Assembly (NCBI RefSeq): GCF_003852405.1
Contig: NZ_QAJM01000024.1
Span: 62,001-126,000 of the forward strand
Reading direction: 5' to 3'
From: Pseudomonas sp. KBW05
GTDB lineage: Bacteria > Pseudomonadota > Gammaproteobacteria > Pseudomonadales > Pseudomonadaceae
DNA: 64,000 nt
The notes under the pieces were generated by a model. The model saw only the letters and a program-made list of their open reading frames with translations. It was not told the DNA's origin and did no database searches. Position numbers and translations under genes: made by a program. Shown piece after piece: positions 9,571-19,913 of this stretch (its first letter is position 1; each line of letters starts with the position of its first letter).

Positions 9571-10965
9571 ATGGCTGTCTACAACTACGACGTGGTGGTA
9601 CTGGGTTCCGGCCCGGCTGGAGAAGGTGCGGCGATGAACGCCGCGAAGGCAGGGCGCAAGGTGGCGATGGTCGATAGCCGTCGCCAGGTCGGCGGTAACT
9701 GCACCCACCTGGGTACCATCCCGTCCAAGGCTTTGCGTCACTCGGTGCGCCAGATCATGCAGTTCAACACCAACCCGATGTTCCGGGCCATTGGTGAGCC
9801 GCGCTGGTTCTCGTTCCCGGACGTGCTGAAAAGCGCCGAGAAAGTCATCTCCAAGCAAGTGGCCTCGCGCACCGGTTACTACGCCCGTAACCGTGTCGAC
9901 CTGTTCTTCGGCACCGGCAGCTTCGCCGACGAGCAAACCGTCGAAGTGGTCTGCCCCAATGGCGTGGTCGAGAAGCTGGTGGCCAAGCACATCATCATCG
10001 CCACCGGTTCGCGCCCGTATCGCCCGGCCGATATCGATTTCCACCACCCGCGTATCTACGATAGCGACACCATCCTCAGCCTGGGCCACACCCCGCGCAA
10101 ACTGATTATCTACGGCGCCGGCGTAATCGGCTGTGAATACGCCTCGATCTTCAGCGGCCTGGGTGTACTGGTGGAGCTGGTGGACAACCGCGACCAGTTG
10201 CTGAGCTTCCTCGACTCGGAAATTTCCCAGGCGTTGAGCTACCACTTCAGCAACAACAACATCACCGTGCGCCATAACGAAGAGTATGAGCGGGTCGAAG
10301 GCCTGGACAACGGGGTGATCCTGCACCTCAAGTCCGGCAAGAAAATCAAGGCCGATGCCTTGCTGTGGTGCAACGGCCGTACCGGCAACACCGACAAGCT
10401 GGGCATGGAAAACATCGGGGTCAAGGTCAACGGCCGTGGCCAGATCGAGGTGGACGAGAACTACCGCACCTGCGTGCCGAACATCTACGGCGCCGGCGAC
10501 GTGATCGGCTGGCCGAGCCTGGCCAGTGCGGCGCATGACCAGGGCCGTTCGGCCGCTGGCAGCATCGTCGACAACGGCAGCTGGCGTTATGTGAACGACG
10601 TGCCGACAGGGATCTACACCATTCCCGAGATCAGCTCGATCGGCAAGAACGAGCACGAGCTGACCAAGGCCAAGGTGCCTTACGAAGTGGGCAAGGCGTT
10701 CTTCAAGAGCATGGCGCGTGCGCAGATCGCCGGCGAGCCGCAAGGCATGCTGAAGATCCTGTTCCACCGGGAAACCCTGGAAGTCCTCGGCGTGCATTGC
10801 TTCGGCTACCAGGCGTCGGAGATCGTGCACATCGGCCAGGCCATCATGAACCAGCCGGGCGAGCAAAATACCCTCAAGTATTTTGTGAACACCACGTTCA
10901 ACTACCCGACCATGGCTGAAGCCTATCGGGTAGCTGCCTACGACGGCCTCAACCGGCTTTTTTGA
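9571..10965 (+). CDS. sthA: soluble pyridine nucleotide transhydrogenase
   Basis: A 464-residue FAD flavoprotein that moves reducing equivalents between NADPH and NAD+ in the cytoplasm. The N-terminal FAD motif is [20 protein letters not shown] and the central NAD motif is [20 protein letters not shown]. The second FAD site is [13 protein letters not shown]. The region of the redox-active disulfide in related reductases reads [14 protein letters not shown], with the second cysteine replaced by threonine. This is the mark of SthA as against lipoamide dehydrogenase. GAGGAG lies upstream of the ATG. The length matches the family. Confidence 0.97.
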   Translation: MAVYNYDVVVLGSGPAGEGAAMNAAKAGRKVAMVDSRRQVGGNCTHLGTIPSKALRHSVRQIMQFNTNPMFRAIGEPRWFSFPDVLKSAEKVISKQVASRTGYYARNRVDLFFGTGSFADEQTVEVVCPNGVVEKLVAKHIIIATGSRPYRPADIDFHHPRIYDSDTILSLGHTPRKLIIYGAGVIGCEYASIFSGLGVLVELVDNRDQLLSFLDSEISQALSYHFSNNNITVRHNEEYERVEGLDNGVILHLKSGKKIKADALLWCNGRTGNTDKLGMENIGVKVNGRGQIEVDENYRTCVPNIYGAGDVIGWPSLASAAHDQGRSAAGSIVDNGSWRYVNDVPTGIYTIPEISSIGKNEHELTKAKVPYEVGKAFFKSMARAQIAGEPQGMLKILFHRETLEVLGVHCFGYQASEIVHIGQAIMNQPGEQNTLKYFVNTTFNYPTMAEAYRVAAYDGLNRLF

Positions 10966-10967
10966 GC

Positions 10968-11003
10968 GGCTCCGGCCGGTGGCCTGAGCCGGCCGGGGAG
11001 ACC
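10968..11003. terminator. GC-rich hairpin between convergent sthA and GDPD genes
   Basis: CTCCGGCCGG and CCGGCCGGGGAG can pair across a short loop in the 42-bp gap between the two stop codons. No clear T-tract follows, so it is a weak terminator candidate. Confidence 0.35.
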
Positions 11004-11007
11004 GATT

Positions 11008-11730
11008 TCAGTAATTCTCGAGGGTGGCAGTGGCCAAACCGGGAAAGTCTGTAATCAGGCTATCTACGCCGAAGTCGGCGAGCCTGCGCATCAGCGCAGG
11101 TTCGTTGACCGTCCACACGGACACGTGCAGGCCCTGGCGCTGGGCTTTCTCCAGACGCTCAGGGGTGCACAACGTCCAGTTCAACGCCAGAATCTCACAG
11201 CCGTAGTTTTGCGCGACCTTCAGCGGGTCGAGCCAGGCGTATTCGGCCACCAGCCCGCGCGACAGGTCGGGGGTGAGTTCAACCGCCGCTTTCAGCACTT
11301 CCCGCGAACTTGACGTGACCGTGACCTTGTCCATCAGGCCGTGGCGCACGGCCATCTCGCGAATCGCCAGCACGGTAGTGGCTGCGCGGGTGCGTGAGGC
11401 GCTTTTGACTTCCAGTTGCCAGTGATCGAAGTCGCACTGCTCGAACAACTCTTCCAGGCGTGGGATCGGGCACGGTTTGACCCAACCCGGGCCGCCTTTG
11501 CGGGCGTCCATCTTCACCAGGTCCGCTGCCGAGTACTCGACGACTTTGCCGCGCCGGTCGGTGGTGCGCTTGAGGGTCGGGTCGTGGATGACCATCAACT
11601 CTCCGTCCATGGACAGGTGCAGGTCCAGTTCGCAGCGGCGTACGCCGTGCTTGAGGCATTCCTGAAAACTGGTCAGGGTGTTTTCCGGTGCTTCGCCTTT
11701 GGCACCGCGGTGGCCGTAAATCAGGGTCAC
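11008..11730 (-). CDS. glycerophosphodiester phosphodiesterase
   Basis: A 240-residue cytoplasmic GDPD that hydrolyses glycerophosphodiesters to glycerol-3-phosphate and an alcohol. The diagnostic N-terminal motif HRGAKGEAPENT has the catalytic histidine. The metal/acid residues appear in ELDLHLSMDGELMVIHD. The C-terminus has SVWTVNEPALMRRLADFGVD and DSLITDFPG. There is no signal peptide, so it resembles UgpQ more than periplasmic GlpQ. It sits just upstream of, and is probably independent from, the PilZ gene on the same strand. Confidence 0.93.
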   Translation of the reverse strand: MTLIYGHRGAKGEAPENTLTSFQECLKHGVRRCELDLHLSMDGELMVIHDPTLKRTTDRRGKVVEYSAADLVKMDARKGGPGWVKPCPIPRLEELFEQCDFDHWQLEVKSASRTRAATTVLAIREMAVRHGLMDKVTVTSSSREVLKAAVELTPDLSRGLVAEYAWLDPLKVAQNYGCEILALNWTLCTPERLEKAQRQGLHVSVWTVNEPALMRRLADFGVDSLITDFPGLATATLENY

Positions 11731-11773
11731 AGTTGCTCCTATGCGCCAGCGTGTCTGGCGGGGTGAATGCTAT

Positions 11774-12358
11774 TCAGGTGTCTTGGGCGTCGCTTTGTTC
11801 CCGCGCCAGGCGGCGTTCCTGGGCTTGTTTCTGCAGGATGTAGCGGGCGAGCAGCTGGCGCTGGGCGTCGGTCATGGATTCGAACTCCGTGCCCACGTCA
11901 AAGCCAGCGCCTTTAGGATCGCAATGGGTGACCCGTGCGCGCAGCAGCAGGCCGAGCGCCTGGGGCATCAGCACCAGCTTGACCGCCAGGTGTGCGCCGG
12001 GGGCGAGGGGGGTAGGGTGTTGGAAGTCGATGCCGCCTTCGGAAATGATCACCGGCTGCGGCTCGCCAACGGCCGTGCGCAGGCTTTGCGCCATGACCTG
12101 GCTGAGCAGGTCCAGGCGCTTGTTCTGGACTTTGAGGAAGGCGGCGAGGCTGCGATCCTTCTCGCTGATCTGGCGCAGCAGGTGCTGGGCTTCGAATTCG
12201 CTGAGGTGCAGTTCGCTGAGCAAATTGAACAGCGGCGACTCATCCTGCAACACTTCCTTGCTCGCCGCTTCAGGGGCGGACAGGCTTTTGATTTGAAGTG
12301 CGATCATGTCGTCGATACGGTAGTATTCGCGGCGCTCTTCTTCATCTAATGTCGACAT
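11774..12358 (-). CDS. PilZ domain protein
   Basis: A 194-residue protein. It begins with STLDEEERREYYRIDDMIAL, whose R-x(3)-R-like segment resembles a PilZ or YcgR-N-type start. The C-terminal half looks like a PilZ barrel (ISEGGIDFQHPTPLAPGA; VTHCDPKGAGFDVGTEFESM). PilZ domains usually bind cyclic di-GMP. The canonical RxxxR and D/NxSxxG motifs are not perfect here (ISEGGIDF), so binding is uncertain. It is divergent from lolC, as in other Pseudomonas genomes. Confidence 0.75.
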   Translation of the reverse strand: MSTLDEEERREYYRIDDMIALQIKSLSAPEAASKEVLQDESPLFNLLSELHLSEFEAQHLLRQISEKDRSLAAFLKVQNKRLDLLSQVMAQSLRTAVGEPQPVIISEGGIDFQHPTPLAPGAHLAVKLVLMPQALGLLLRARVTHCDPKGAGFDVGTEFESMTDAQRQLLARYILQKQAQERRLAREQSDAQDT

Positions 12359-12452
12359 GGCGAACCCCAGCTAGCGTTAATGGTCTGAGTGTAAAGCTGC
12401 TTACCAGACCCCGCCACCGGGACGTCTTCTTTTCCTCCGAACAAGCCCCGAC

Positions 12453-13703
12453 ATGTTCAGACCTCTCTTCGTATTTATCGGCACGCGTTATACCCGTGCA
12501 AAGCGTCGCAATCATTTTGTGTCGTTCATTTCCTTGACCTCGATGATCGGGCTCGCCTTGGGCGTGGTCGTGATGATCGTGGTGCTGTCGGTGATGAACG
12601 GCTTCGATCATGAGATGCGTACCCGCGTGCTGGGCATGGTGCCCCACGCGACCATCGAGGGCGATGCGCCCATCAGTGACTGGCAAAGCCTGGCCGACAA
12701 GGTCAAGCAGAACCCCAAGGTGCTGGCCGTCGCGCCATTTACCCAGATGCAGGGGTTGCTGACCAACGACGGCAAGGTGCAGAAGATTCTGCTCAATGCC
12801 ATCGACCCGGCCCAGGAGCGCAACGTCTCGATCATCGACAAGTTCATGTTGTCGGGCAAACTCGATGACTTGGCCCCCGGCGAGTTCGGCATCGTGATCG
12901 GTGACAAGGCCGCGGCCAAGCTCGGTGTGAACCTGGGCGACAAGCTGACCTTCGTCGCCCCGGAAGTCACCGTGACCCCGGCTGGCATGTTCCCGCGCAT
13001 GAAGCGCTTTACCGTGGTCGGCACTTTCCACGTTGGCGCTGGCGAGATCGACGGCTACCTCGGCCTGACCAACCTCACCGACCTGGCCCGTCTGCATCGC
13101 TGGAAGCCGGACCAGGTGCAGGGCCTGCGCCTCAAGTTCAATGACCTGTTCGACGCCCCGCGCACCTCGTGGGAAATCGCCCAGCACCTGGGCGAATCCC
13201 AATACTACGCCCGCGACTGGACCCGCACCCACGGCAACCTGTACCAGGCCATCCGCATGGAAAAAGCCATGATCGGCCTGCTGTTGCTGCTGATCGTTGC
13301 CGTGGCCGCGTTCAATATCATCTCCACGCTGGTGATGGTGGTGAATGACAAGAAAGGCGACATCGCCATCCTGCGCACCCTTGGCGCCACGCCGGGGCAG
13401 ATCATGGCGATCTTCATGGTGCAGGGCACGGTGATTGGCGTGGTCGGTACCCTGATCGGCACCGCCGTCGGCATCCTCGCCGCGCTGAACGTCAGCGCCG
13501 CCATTGCCGGCCTCGAAACCCTGATCGGCCACAAGTTTCTCAACGCCGACGTCTACTTCATCGACTACTTGCCGTCCCAGGTACAGGCCCAGGACGTGTT
13601 GATGGTGGGCGGCGCCGCGTTGGTATTGAGTTTCCTTGCCACCCTGTATCCAGCCTGGCGCGCGGCACGCACCCAACCAGCACAGGCCTTACGTTATGAG
13701 TGA
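12453..13703 (+). CDS. lolC: lipoprotein-releasing ABC permease LolC
   Basis: A 416-residue inner-membrane permease of the LolCDE complex, which extracts outer-membrane lipoproteins and hands them to LolA. One N-terminal membrane helix ([20 protein letters not shown]) precedes a large periplasmic MacB-type domain. Three C-terminal helices follow, the first in [19 protein letters not shown] and the next in [20 protein letters not shown]. The stop overlaps lolD. The start [20 protein letters not shown] is almost the same as that of the second permease downstream. Confidence 0.95.
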   Translation: MFRPLFVFIGTRYTRAKRRNHFVSFISLTSMIGLALGVVVMIVVLSVMNGFDHEMRTRVLGMVPHATIEGDAPISDWQSLADKVKQNPKVLAVAPFTQMQGLLTNDGKVQKILLNAIDPAQERNVSIIDKFMLSGKLDDLAPGEFGIVIGDKAAAKLGVNLGDKLTFVAPEVTVTPAGMFPRMKRFTVVGTFHVGAGEIDGYLGLTNLTDLARLHRWKPDQVQGLRLKFNDLFDAPRTSWEIAQHLGESQYYARDWTRTHGNLYQAIRMEKAMIGLLLLLIVAVAAFNIISTLVMVVNDKKGDIAILRTLGATPGQIMAIFMVQGTVIGVVGTLIGTAVGILAALNVSAAIAGLETLIGHKFLNADVYFIDYLPSQVQAQDVLMVGGAALVLSFLATLYPAWRAARTQPAQALRYE

Positions 13704-14394
13704 ATCGGGCATGAGTGAAAAAGCAATCTTGAGCTGCCGCAACCTGGGCAAATCCTACGAGGAAGGCCCGGAGTCGGTGGTGGTGCTGTCCAACCTGCAA
13801 CTGGAGTTGCACCCGGGCGAGCGCGTGGCGATTGTCGGCAGTTCCGGCTCTGGCAAAAGTACCTTGCTGAACCTGTTGGGCGGCCTTGATACGCCGTCCC
13901 AGGGCAGCGTATGGCTGGCCGGGGAAGAACTGTCGGCCCTTGGTGAAAAGGCCCGTGGCCAGTTGCGCAACCGTTCCCTCGGTTTTGTGTACCAGTTCCA
14001 CCACTTGCTGCCCGAGTTCACCGCCCTGGAGAACGTGTGCATGCCGCTGTTGATCGGCAAGACCGCCATCCCGGAAGCGCGCCAGCGTGCCAAGGCGCTG
14101 CTGGAACGCGTCGGCCTCGGCCATCGTCTGGAGCACAAGCCAGCCGAACTGTCCGGCGGCGAGCGCCAGCGTGTGGCCATCGCCCGCGCCCTGGTGAACA
14201 ACCCGGGCCTGGTGATGCTCGATGAGCCGACCGGCAACCTCGACTCCCACACCGCCCAGGGCATCAAGGACTTGATGCTGGAACTGAGCACGCAGATGCG
14301 CACCGCGTTCCTGGTGGTGACCCATGACATGAGCATGGCCCGCCAGATGGACCGTGTGTTGCACCTGCAGGAAGGTCATCTGGTCGCCATCTGA
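13696..14394 (+). CDS. lolD: lipoprotein-releasing ABC ATPase LolD
   Basis: A 232-residue cytoplasmic ATPase of LolCDE. It has Walker A (GSSGSGKST), a Q-loop in [10 protein letters not shown], the signature [15 protein letters not shown] and Walker B ([12 protein letters not shown]). The ATG at 13696 overlaps the lolC stop by 8 bases. An alternative ATG lies at 13711 (MSEKAIL). Translation is probably coupled to lolC either way. Confidence 0.95.
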   Translation: MSESGMSEKAILSCRNLGKSYEEGPESVVVLSNLQLELHPGERVAIVGSSGSGKSTLLNLLGGLDTPSQGSVWLAGEELSALGEKARGQLRNRSLGFVYQFHHLLPEFTALENVCMPLLIGKTAIPEARQRAKALLERVGLGHRLEHKPAELSGGERQRVAIARALVNNPGLVMLDEPTGNLDSHTAQGIKDLMLELSTQMRTAFLVVTHDMSMARQMDRVLHLQEGHLVAI

Positions 14395-14405
14395 CCTGTT
14401 TCAAG

Positions 14406-14435
14406 CCCGGTGTCTGACATCGGGTTTTCTATTTT
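14406..14435 (+). terminator. hairpin with T-tract inside the lol operon
   Basis: CCCGGTG and CATCGGG (one G-T pair) form a 7-bp stem with loop TCTGA, followed by TTTTCTATTTTT. It lies between lolD and lolE and could reduce lolE transcription relative to lolCD. Confidence 0.6.
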
Positions 14436-14452
14436 TCCAACGGTGCCCGCGA

Positions 14453-15697
14453 ATGTTCAGACCGTTATCGATTTTCATCGGCACGCGCTATACCCGCGCC
14501 AAGCGCCGCAACCGTTTTGTTTCGTTTATCTCGATGACCTCGATGATCGGCCTCGCCCTGGGTGTGTTGGCGATGATCGTGGTGTTGTCGGTGATGAACG
14601 GCTTCCAGCGCGAAATGAGCTCACGCATCCTCGGCATGGTGCCCCACGCTACCATCGTCGGCGTGAACCCGATTGACGACTGGCAGCCAGTGGCCGCTGC
14701 TGCGATGAAGAATCCTGAAGTGACCGCCGCAGTACCGTTCACGCAGATGGATGGCATGTTCTCCTACAAGGGCGCGATGCAGCCGATTGAGATCAGCGGC
14801 GTCGACCCGGCCCAGGAAGGCAAGGTGTCGATCGTGGCCCAGCACATCGTGCAGGGCAAGCTGGAGGACCTGAAACCCGGCGAGTTCGGCGTGGTGGTCG
14901 GTGAAATCACCGCCCGACGCTTTCGCTTGAATGTGGGCGACAAGCTGACCCTGATCGTCCCGGAAATCAGCACGGCACCGGGGGGGATCACCCCGCGCAT
15001 GCAGCGTCTGAATGTGGTCGGTATCTTCAAGGTCGGCGCCGAGCTGGATGGCTCAATGGCCTTGATCCACATGGCCGACGCGGCAGAGATCCAGCATTGG
15101 CAGCCGAACCAGGTGCAAAGCGTGCGCCTGGCGGTGAAAGACCTGTATGCGGCGCCCAAGGTCTCGGCGGATATCGCCGGCAGCCTGGGCACCGCCTACA
15201 AGGCGGACGACTGGACCCACACTCAGGGCAGCCTGTTCAGCGCCATGAAGATGGAAAAAACCATGATCGGCTTGCTGTTGCTGATGATCGTCGCCGTGGC
15301 GGCGTTCAACATCATCGCCACCCTGATCATGGTGGTGAACGACAAGGGCGCCGACATCGCCATCCTGCGCACCATTGGCGCCACGCCACGGCAGATCATG
15401 GCGATCTTCATGGTGCAGGGCACGGTGATCGGCATCGTCGGCACCTTGATCGGCGGCGTGCTGGGGGTGATTGCGGCGCTGAACGTGAGTGCGCTGGTGG
15501 GCTGGATGGAGCGGGTGACCGGGCAGCATATCTTCAGCTCGGACGTGTACTTTGTCAGCAACCTGCCTTCGGAGCTGCAGGGTGGGGATGTGCTGCTGAT
15601 TTGCACGGCGGGGTTTGTGTTGAGCTTTTTGGCGACGCTGTATCCGGCGTATCGGGCGGCGAAGATTGAGCCGGCGCATGCCCTGAGATATTCGTAA
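14453..15697 (+). CDS. lolE: lipoprotein-releasing ABC permease LolE
   Basis: A 414-residue paralogue of LolC with the same layout: N-terminal helix ([20 protein letters not shown]), periplasmic domain and three C-terminal helices ([57 protein letters not shown]). It is named LolE from its position after lolD. LolC and LolE form the asymmetric permease pair. The ATG at 14453 is chosen by the match to the LolC N-terminus. The two permease genes remain very similar in their 5' 180 bp and in the C-terminal helix region, which points to an old duplication. Confidence 0.93.
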   Translation: MFRPLSIFIGTRYTRAKRRNRFVSFISMTSMIGLALGVLAMIVVLSVMNGFQREMSSRILGMVPHATIVGVNPIDDWQPVAAAAMKNPEVTAAVPFTQMDGMFSYKGAMQPIEISGVDPAQEGKVSIVAQHIVQGKLEDLKPGEFGVVVGEITARRFRLNVGDKLTLIVPEISTAPGGITPRMQRLNVVGIFKVGAELDGSMALIHMADAAEIQHWQPNQVQSVRLAVKDLYAAPKVSADIAGSLGTAYKADDWTHTQGSLFSAMKMEKTMIGLLLLMIVAVAAFNIIATLIMVVNDKGADIAILRTIGATPRQIMAIFMVQGTVIGIVGTLIGGVLGVIAALNVSALVGWMERVTGQHIFSSDVYFVSNLPSELQGGDVLLICTAGFVLSFLATLYPAYRAAKIEPAHALRYS

Positions 15698-15704
15698 GCC
15701 TTTA

Positions 15705-15801
15705 GACCGCTTTCGCGAGCAAGCCCGCTCCCACATTTGTCCGCGTACACCTTTTGAAATGCGGTCAAATGTGGGAGCGGGCTTGCTCGCGAAGGAGCCG
15801 G
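15705..15801. repeat. REP-type inverted repeat pair
   Basis: Two inverted GAGCAAGCCCGCTCCCACATTT / AAATGTGGGAGCGGGCTTGCTC units lie about 30 bp apart between the convergent lolE and copS genes. Confidence 0.9.
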
Positions 15802-15812
15802 CACTGCTTGCA

Positions 15813-17159
15813 TCAAGCTAGCTGTGGCAACTCAATCACAAACCTGGTCCAACCCTTCCCCGACTCACAAAAAATCCGCCCGCCATGGGCCCGCACAATC
15901 GACTGGGTAATTGCCAGCCCCAACCCCGCATGCTCGCTGCTGCCCTCATGACGCGCCGGGTCCGCCCGATAGAATCGGTCAAACAGCCTCGGCAGCAACG
16001 CCGCTGGAATACCGTCCCCGGTATTTTCAACGGTCAGCCTCACGCCTTCCTCTATCCTCACCCGCACCTCACCCCCTGTCGGCGTAAACCGCAAGGCGTT
16101 ATCCAGCAGATTCGACAGCGCCCGACGCAACATGCCGCGATCGCCTACCGTATGTGCAGAGCCTTCACGCACCAGGCCGACCTGGGCGTCTTCCGCCAGC
16201 AATGCAAAAAACTCCAGCAACGTGTCCACTTCATCGGCCAATGCCAAGGGCTCACGCCTGGGCATCAGCAAGCCGTGGTCCGCCTTGGCCAGGTACAGCA
16301 TGTCGTTGACCAATTGCGCCATCCATTGCAGCTCTTCCAGATTGCTGTGCAGCGCTTCGCGGTAGTCCTCCAGCGGGCGCGGCTGGGTGAGGATGACCTG
16401 GGTGTGGGTCAGCAGGTTCGACAGCGGTGTGCGCAGCTCATGGGCGATATCGGCGGAGAACGCCGAGAGGCGCTGGAAGGCATCGTCCAGGCGGCCGAGC
16501 ATGGCATTGAAGGCTTGGGCCAGTTCGGCCAATTCCGCCGGCATCTGCTCCTGGGGCAGGCGTTGGGTCAGGGAGTGGGCCGATACGCCTGCCGCCACTT
16601 CACCCATGCGCCGCAACGGCCGCAACCCACTGCGCGCGGCCCAGGCACCCAGCAAGGCGGTGGCGAGTGCCGAGAGGCCAACGGTCAGCCAGATCAGGTG
16701 CTGCATGCGTTGCAGGAAGTGCTGGTGGTGGGTGATGTCGAGCATCAGGCTCAGCTGTGGCGAGTCAGGTGTGCCGGCCATCAACGGCGCGTTGTACACC
16801 CGGTAGTCCGTACCGGCGTCTTGCAGGCTGTGCAGGCCGGGGGCCTCGGGCAAGGTCATGCCGGGTACGCCGTCGAACCAGCGCTGGCCCGCGCGGGTAA
16901 TGCGCAGCGTGAGGTCGGGTTGGTGGCTGAGTTCGGCGCGCAGTTGCGCTTCGCGACGGGCAAAGGATTCGGGCGAGTCCACACCTTGCAAGGTGCTGCG
17001 CAGGGCCACGAGCTGGCTGTCGAGCTGTTGTTGGTCCAGCTCGATGAAGTGCGCCTCGCTGGCGCGGTTGAACAGCACGCCGGCGAGCAACGAGACCACC
17101 GCGGTACACGCCGCAAACAACAGTGCCAGGCGGCTGGCCAGGGACAGGCGCTGGATCAA
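15813..17159 (-). CDS. copS: heavy-metal sensor histidine kinase CopS
   Basis: A 448-residue membrane sensor kinase. There are two membrane helices ([20 protein letters not shown] and about residues 140-165) around a periplasmic sensor domain of about 120 residues. HAMP, HisKA ([20 protein letters not shown], phospho-accepting H) and HATPase ([22 protein letters not shown]) domains follow. Its ATG overlaps the response regulator stop by four bases. The neighbours (copR and a Met/His-rich cupredoxin, then queF) match the P. aeruginosa copRS locus, so copper sensing is the best assignment. Other metals cannot be excluded. Confidence 0.88.
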   Translation of the reverse strand: MIQRLSLASRLALLFAACTAVVSLLAGVLFNRASEAHFIELDQQQLDSQLVALRSTLQGVDSPESFARREAQLRAELSHQPDLTLRITRAGQRWFDGVPGMTLPEAPGLHSLQDAGTDYRVYNAPLMAGTPDSPQLSLMLDITHHQHFLQRMQHLIWLTVGLSALATALLGAWAARSGLRPLRRMGEVAAGVSAHSLTQRLPQEQMPAELAELAQAFNAMLGRLDDAFQRLSAFSADIAHELRTPLSNLLTHTQVILTQPRPLEDYREALHSNLEELQWMAQLVNDMLYLAKADHGLLMPRREPLALADEVDTLLEFFALLAEDAQVGLVREGSAHTVGDRGMLRRALSNLLDNALRFTPTGGEVRVRIEEGVRLTVENTGDGIPAALLPRLFDRFYRADPARHEGSSEHAGLGLAITQSIVRAHGGRIFCESGKGWTRFVIELPQLA

Positions 17160-17836
17160 TTGAAGCGCTCCTCCAGCACGTAACCCATGCCGCGCACGGT
17201 GTGGATCAACTTGTTGGGGAAGTTGTCGTCGATTTTCAGGCGCAGGCGGCGGATCGCCACTTCGATAATGTTGGTGTCGCTGTCGAAGTTCATGTCCCAG
17301 ACCTGGGAGGCGATCAGCGATTTGGGCAGCACTTCGCCTTGGCGGCGTAGCAACAGCTCCAGCAGGGCGAACTCCTTGGCCGTGAGGTCGATGCGCTGGC
17401 CGTCCCGCTCGACGCGGCGGCGGATGAGGTCCAGGCGCAAGTCGGCCAGTTGCAGGGCGGTTTCCTGTGGCGCGCTGCTGCCACGGCGCAACAGGCTGCG
17501 CACCCGAGCCAGCAGTTCGGAAAAGGCGAAAGGCTTGACCAGGTAATCATCGGCGCCCAGTTCCAGGCCGTGTACGCGGTCTTCCACGGCGTCGCGGGCG
17601 GTAAGGAACAGCACCGGCGTCTCCAGGCCGGCGCTGCGCACCGCTTGCAGGATTTGCCAGCCATCGCGACCGGGTAGCATGACGTCGAGAATCAGCAGAT
17701 CGTAGTCACCGGTCAGTGCCAGGTGCTGGCCGCTGGTGCCGTCGGCCGCCAGCTCGGTGGTAAAGCCGGCTTCGGCCAGGCCCTGGCGCAGGTAATGGCC
17801 GGTTTTCGGTTGGTCTTCGACGATCAGCAGTTTCAT
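17156..17836 (-). CDS. copR: OmpR-family copper response regulator CopR
   Basis: A 226-residue regulator. The receiver domain has the phospho-accepting aspartate D51 in [16 protein letters not shown] and K at FLTARD...DDYLVKPF. The C-terminal winged helix ([38 protein letters not shown]) binds DNA. The ATG at 17836 begins the classic MKLLIVEDQ receiver start; the longer reading adds 21 non-homologous residues. It is the first gene of a copRS pair divergent from the cupredoxin gene, which it probably activates. Confidence 0.9.
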   Translation of the reverse strand: MKLLIVEDQPKTGHYLRQGLAEAGFTTELAADGTSGQHLALTGDYDLLILDVMLPGRDGWQILQAVRSAGLETPVLFLTARDAVEDRVHGLELGADDYLVKPFAFSELLARVRSLLRRGSSAPQETALQLADLRLDLIRRRVERDGQRIDLTAKEFALLELLLRRQGEVLPKSLIASQVWDMNFDSDTNIIEVAIRRLRLKIDDNFPNKLIHTVRGMGYVLEERFN

Positions 17837-17899
17837 GGGCGGCTCTGAGTGGCGGTGCACGAGGCGCTTTATACCGTAGGTTCCAAGGTAGGGGCGCAA

Positions 17900-17917
17900 C
17901 CTGACAAAGTTGTAATC
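17900..17917. promoter_or_regulatory. candidate CopR box
   Basis: CTGACAAAGTTGTAATCT lies in the copR/cupredoxin divergent region. TGACA-N4-TGTAAT is the type of half-dyad described for CopR/CzcR-family cop boxes. It is 64 bp from the copR start and about 75 bp from the cupredoxin start. The assignment is by resemblance only. Confidence 0.5.
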
Positions 17918-17991
17918 TAGCAGTCAGCTGGCTGGCAGCAGCCCCATCTTAGAGTGCTGTTCAGCGTGTTACACATTTTTGGAGAGTTGAG

Positions 17992-18507
17992 ATGGCGTTG
18001 CGTACACCCCTGTTATTGGCGGGTTGCCTGTTGGTGGCGAGTTTTGCTGCGATGGCCGACTCGGCGCATACCTATGCATTCGGCCACGCGGCACCGGCCG
18101 CTCAGGCCACGCGCACCGTGGAAGTGACCTTGCAGGATATTTCCTTTTCGCCCAAGTCGTTGGACGTAAAAGCCGGTGAGACCGTGCGCTTTGTCTTGGT
18201 CAATAAAGGCCAGCTGCTTCACGAATTCAACTTGGGCGACGCGGCGATGCATGCCGAACACCAGAAGGAAATGTTGCAGATGCAGGCGAGTGGCATGCTC
18301 ACCGCCACTGGCATGGGCAAGATGGATCACAGTGCCATGGGCCATGGCGCAATGATGAAACACGATGATCCCAACAGTGTGTTGGTCGAGCCTGGGAAAA
18401 CCGCCGAGTTGACCTGGACCTTCACCCAGTCCACGGGCCTGGAGTTTGCCTGTAACCTGCCAGGGCATTACCAGGCGGGCATGGTGGGAGAGCTGAACGT
18501 CGAGTAG
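17992..18507 (+). CDS. periplasmic copper-binding cupredoxin-like protein
   Basis: A 171-residue exported protein. The signal peptide ends near AAMADS. A plastocyanin/azurin-type domain follows, with the N-terminal copper histidine in QLLHEFNL and the C-terminal ligand loop [13 protein letters not shown] (Cys, His, Met). Between them is a Met/His-rich insert ([18 protein letters not shown]) of the kind that binds copper. GGAGAG precedes the ATG. Its divergence from copRS and the nearby candidate CopR box suggest copper-induced expression and a role in periplasmic copper tolerance. Confidence 0.85.
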   Translation: MALRTPLLLAGCLLVASFAAMADSAHTYAFGHAAPAAQATRTVEVTLQDISFSPKSLDVKAGETVRFVLVNKGQLLHEFNLGDAAMHAEHQKEMLQMQASGMLTATGMGKMDHSAMGHGAMMKHDDPNSVLVEPGKTAELTWTFTQSTGLEFACNLPGHYQAGMVGELNVE

Positions 18508-18568
18508 GCCGCAAAGGCGGGGGCAAAGGCTGGTAGACTGGCGGCGTTTATTTAGCCAGGTTTCCGCC

Positions 18569-19399
18569 ATGCATCCCGCAGCCGAACATTCGCCGCTGGG
18601 CAAGTCCAGTGAATACATCTCCACCTACACCCCGTCGTTGCTGTTTCCGATCCCTCGTGCCGCGAAATGGGCCGAGCTGGGCCTGAGCGCCGAGACCCTG
18701 CCTTACAAGGGCGTGGACTTCTGGAACTGCTTCGAACTGTCCTGGCTGCTGCCGTCGGGCAAGCCGGTGGTGGCCATCGGTGAGTTCAGCATCCCGGCTG
18801 ACTCGCCGAATATCATCGAGTCCAAGTCCTTCAAGCTGTATCTCAACTCGCTGAACCAGACCGCGTTCGCCGACACGGCGAGCCTGGAAGCGACCCTGCG
18901 CACCGACCTCAGCGCCGCTGCCGGCAAGCCGGTCAGTGTGCGCATCCGCAGCTTGGCCGAGATCGAGGCCGAAGGCGTGATGGCGTTGCCGGGCGTGTGC
19001 ATCGATGAGCTGGACATCAGCGTCAGCAACTACGAGCATCCGCGCCCGGAGCTGCTGCGTTGCGATGCTTCGCGCATTGTCGAGGAGAGCGTGCACAGCC
19101 ACCTGCTCAAATCCAACTGCCCGGTGACCAGCCAGCCCGACTGGGGCAGCGTGGTGGTGGAGTACCGCGGATCCGCACTGGATCACGCCAGCCTGTTGGA
19201 ATACATCGTGAGCTTTCGCCAGCACTCGGACTTCCACGAGCAGTGTGTGGAGCGGATCTTTCTCGACCTGCAACGTTTGCTCAAGCCTGAGAAATTGACG
19301 GTGTATGCGCGTTATGTGCGGCGTGGTGGGTTGGATATCAACCCTTATCGCAGTACTGAGGATGTGGCGTTCCAGAACGTGCGTCTGGCCCGCCAATAG
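18569..19399 (+). CDS. queF: NADPH-dependent 7-cyano-7-deazaguanine reductase QueF
   Basis: A 276-residue enzyme that reduces preQ0 to preQ1 in queuosine biosynthesis. It is the long, two-module E. coli-type QueF. The QueF motif E(S/F)KSFKLYLNS is seen as [16 protein letters not shown]. The active-site cysteine is in [13 protein letters not shown]. The catalytic aspartate region ([13 protein letters not shown]) is also present. The length equals the family norm. It is monocistronic here, followed by a REP pair. Confidence 0.97.
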   Translation: MHPAAEHSPLGKSSEYISTYTPSLLFPIPRAAKWAELGLSAETLPYKGVDFWNCFELSWLLPSGKPVVAIGEFSIPADSPNIIESKSFKLYLNSLNQTAFADTASLEATLRTDLSAAAGKPVSVRIRSLAEIEAEGVMALPGVCIDELDISVSNYEHPRPELLRCDASRIVEESVHSHLLKSNCPVTSQPDWGSVVVEYRGSALDHASLLEYIVSFRQHSDFHEQCVERIFLDLQRLLKPEKLTVYARYVRRGGLDINPYRSTEDVAFQNVRLARQ

Positions 19400-19414
19400 C
19401 CTTCACGCAGAACT

Positions 19415-19511
19415 AAATGTGGGAGCGGGCTTGCTCGCGAATGCGGTAGATCAGCCAATGAATCTGTTGACTGACACGCCGCCTTCGCGAGCAAGCCCGC
19501 TCCCACATTGG
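19415..19511. repeat. REP-type inverted repeat pair
   Basis: AAATGTGGGAGCGGGCTTGC at the left and GCAAGCCCGCTCCCACATT at the right lie about 50 bp apart, between the convergent queF and DUF4404 genes. Confidence 0.9.
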
Positions 19512-19536
19512 TTTCTGTCTCTGGCTGAAACCTGAG

Positions 19537-19803
19537 TCAGATCCCGATGTTGCCCAGGGTGATCATGATGTTGCGCAATGTCCCAGAAATCAGCGGGTGC
19601 TCAGCGTCGAACTCTATGGCCGCTTGATTCACATCGTCGGAAATACTGGGTGTCTGGGTCGCCGGTTCAAGTTCCAGTTGTAGCTCGAATTTGGCAATCA
19701 AAGCTTCCAGTGCTGCACGTTTTTCTTCCGAAAGGGGCGGTTCCTGTTCCAACTGCCCGCGCAGGATCTCGACCTGTTCTTCCAGTTTTTTGCGATCAGG
19801 CAT
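19537..19803 (-). CDS. DUF4404 family protein
   Basis: A small 88-residue acidic protein. The N-terminal half is a predicted coiled coil (KLEEQVEILRGQLEQEPPLS) and the C-terminal half carries FDAEHPLISGTLRNIMITLG, typical of DUF4404. Its function is unknown. The ATG at 19803 (MPDRKKLEEQ) is preferred to the 15-residue longer reading. It is on the same strand as, and downstream of, the HAD-like gene. Confidence 0.75.
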   Translation of the reverse strand: MPDRKKLEEQVEILRGQLEQEPPLSEEKRAALEALIAKFELQLELEPATQTPSISDDVNQAAIEFDAEHPLISGTLRNIMITLGNIGI

Positions 19804-19913
19804 GACGTGTTTCCTTTTATCGATAGGCACTGGCATAGACCGCGGCACGCCGAGAAAGGTCTACGGACTGACCTGTAGACTAATCCACCTGCGCCGACTG
19901 TGCATGATCTCGA

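Noticed and set aside
9499-10866. A 455-codon open frame opposite sthA
   Set aside because: Antisense shadow of a certain gene; no family features.
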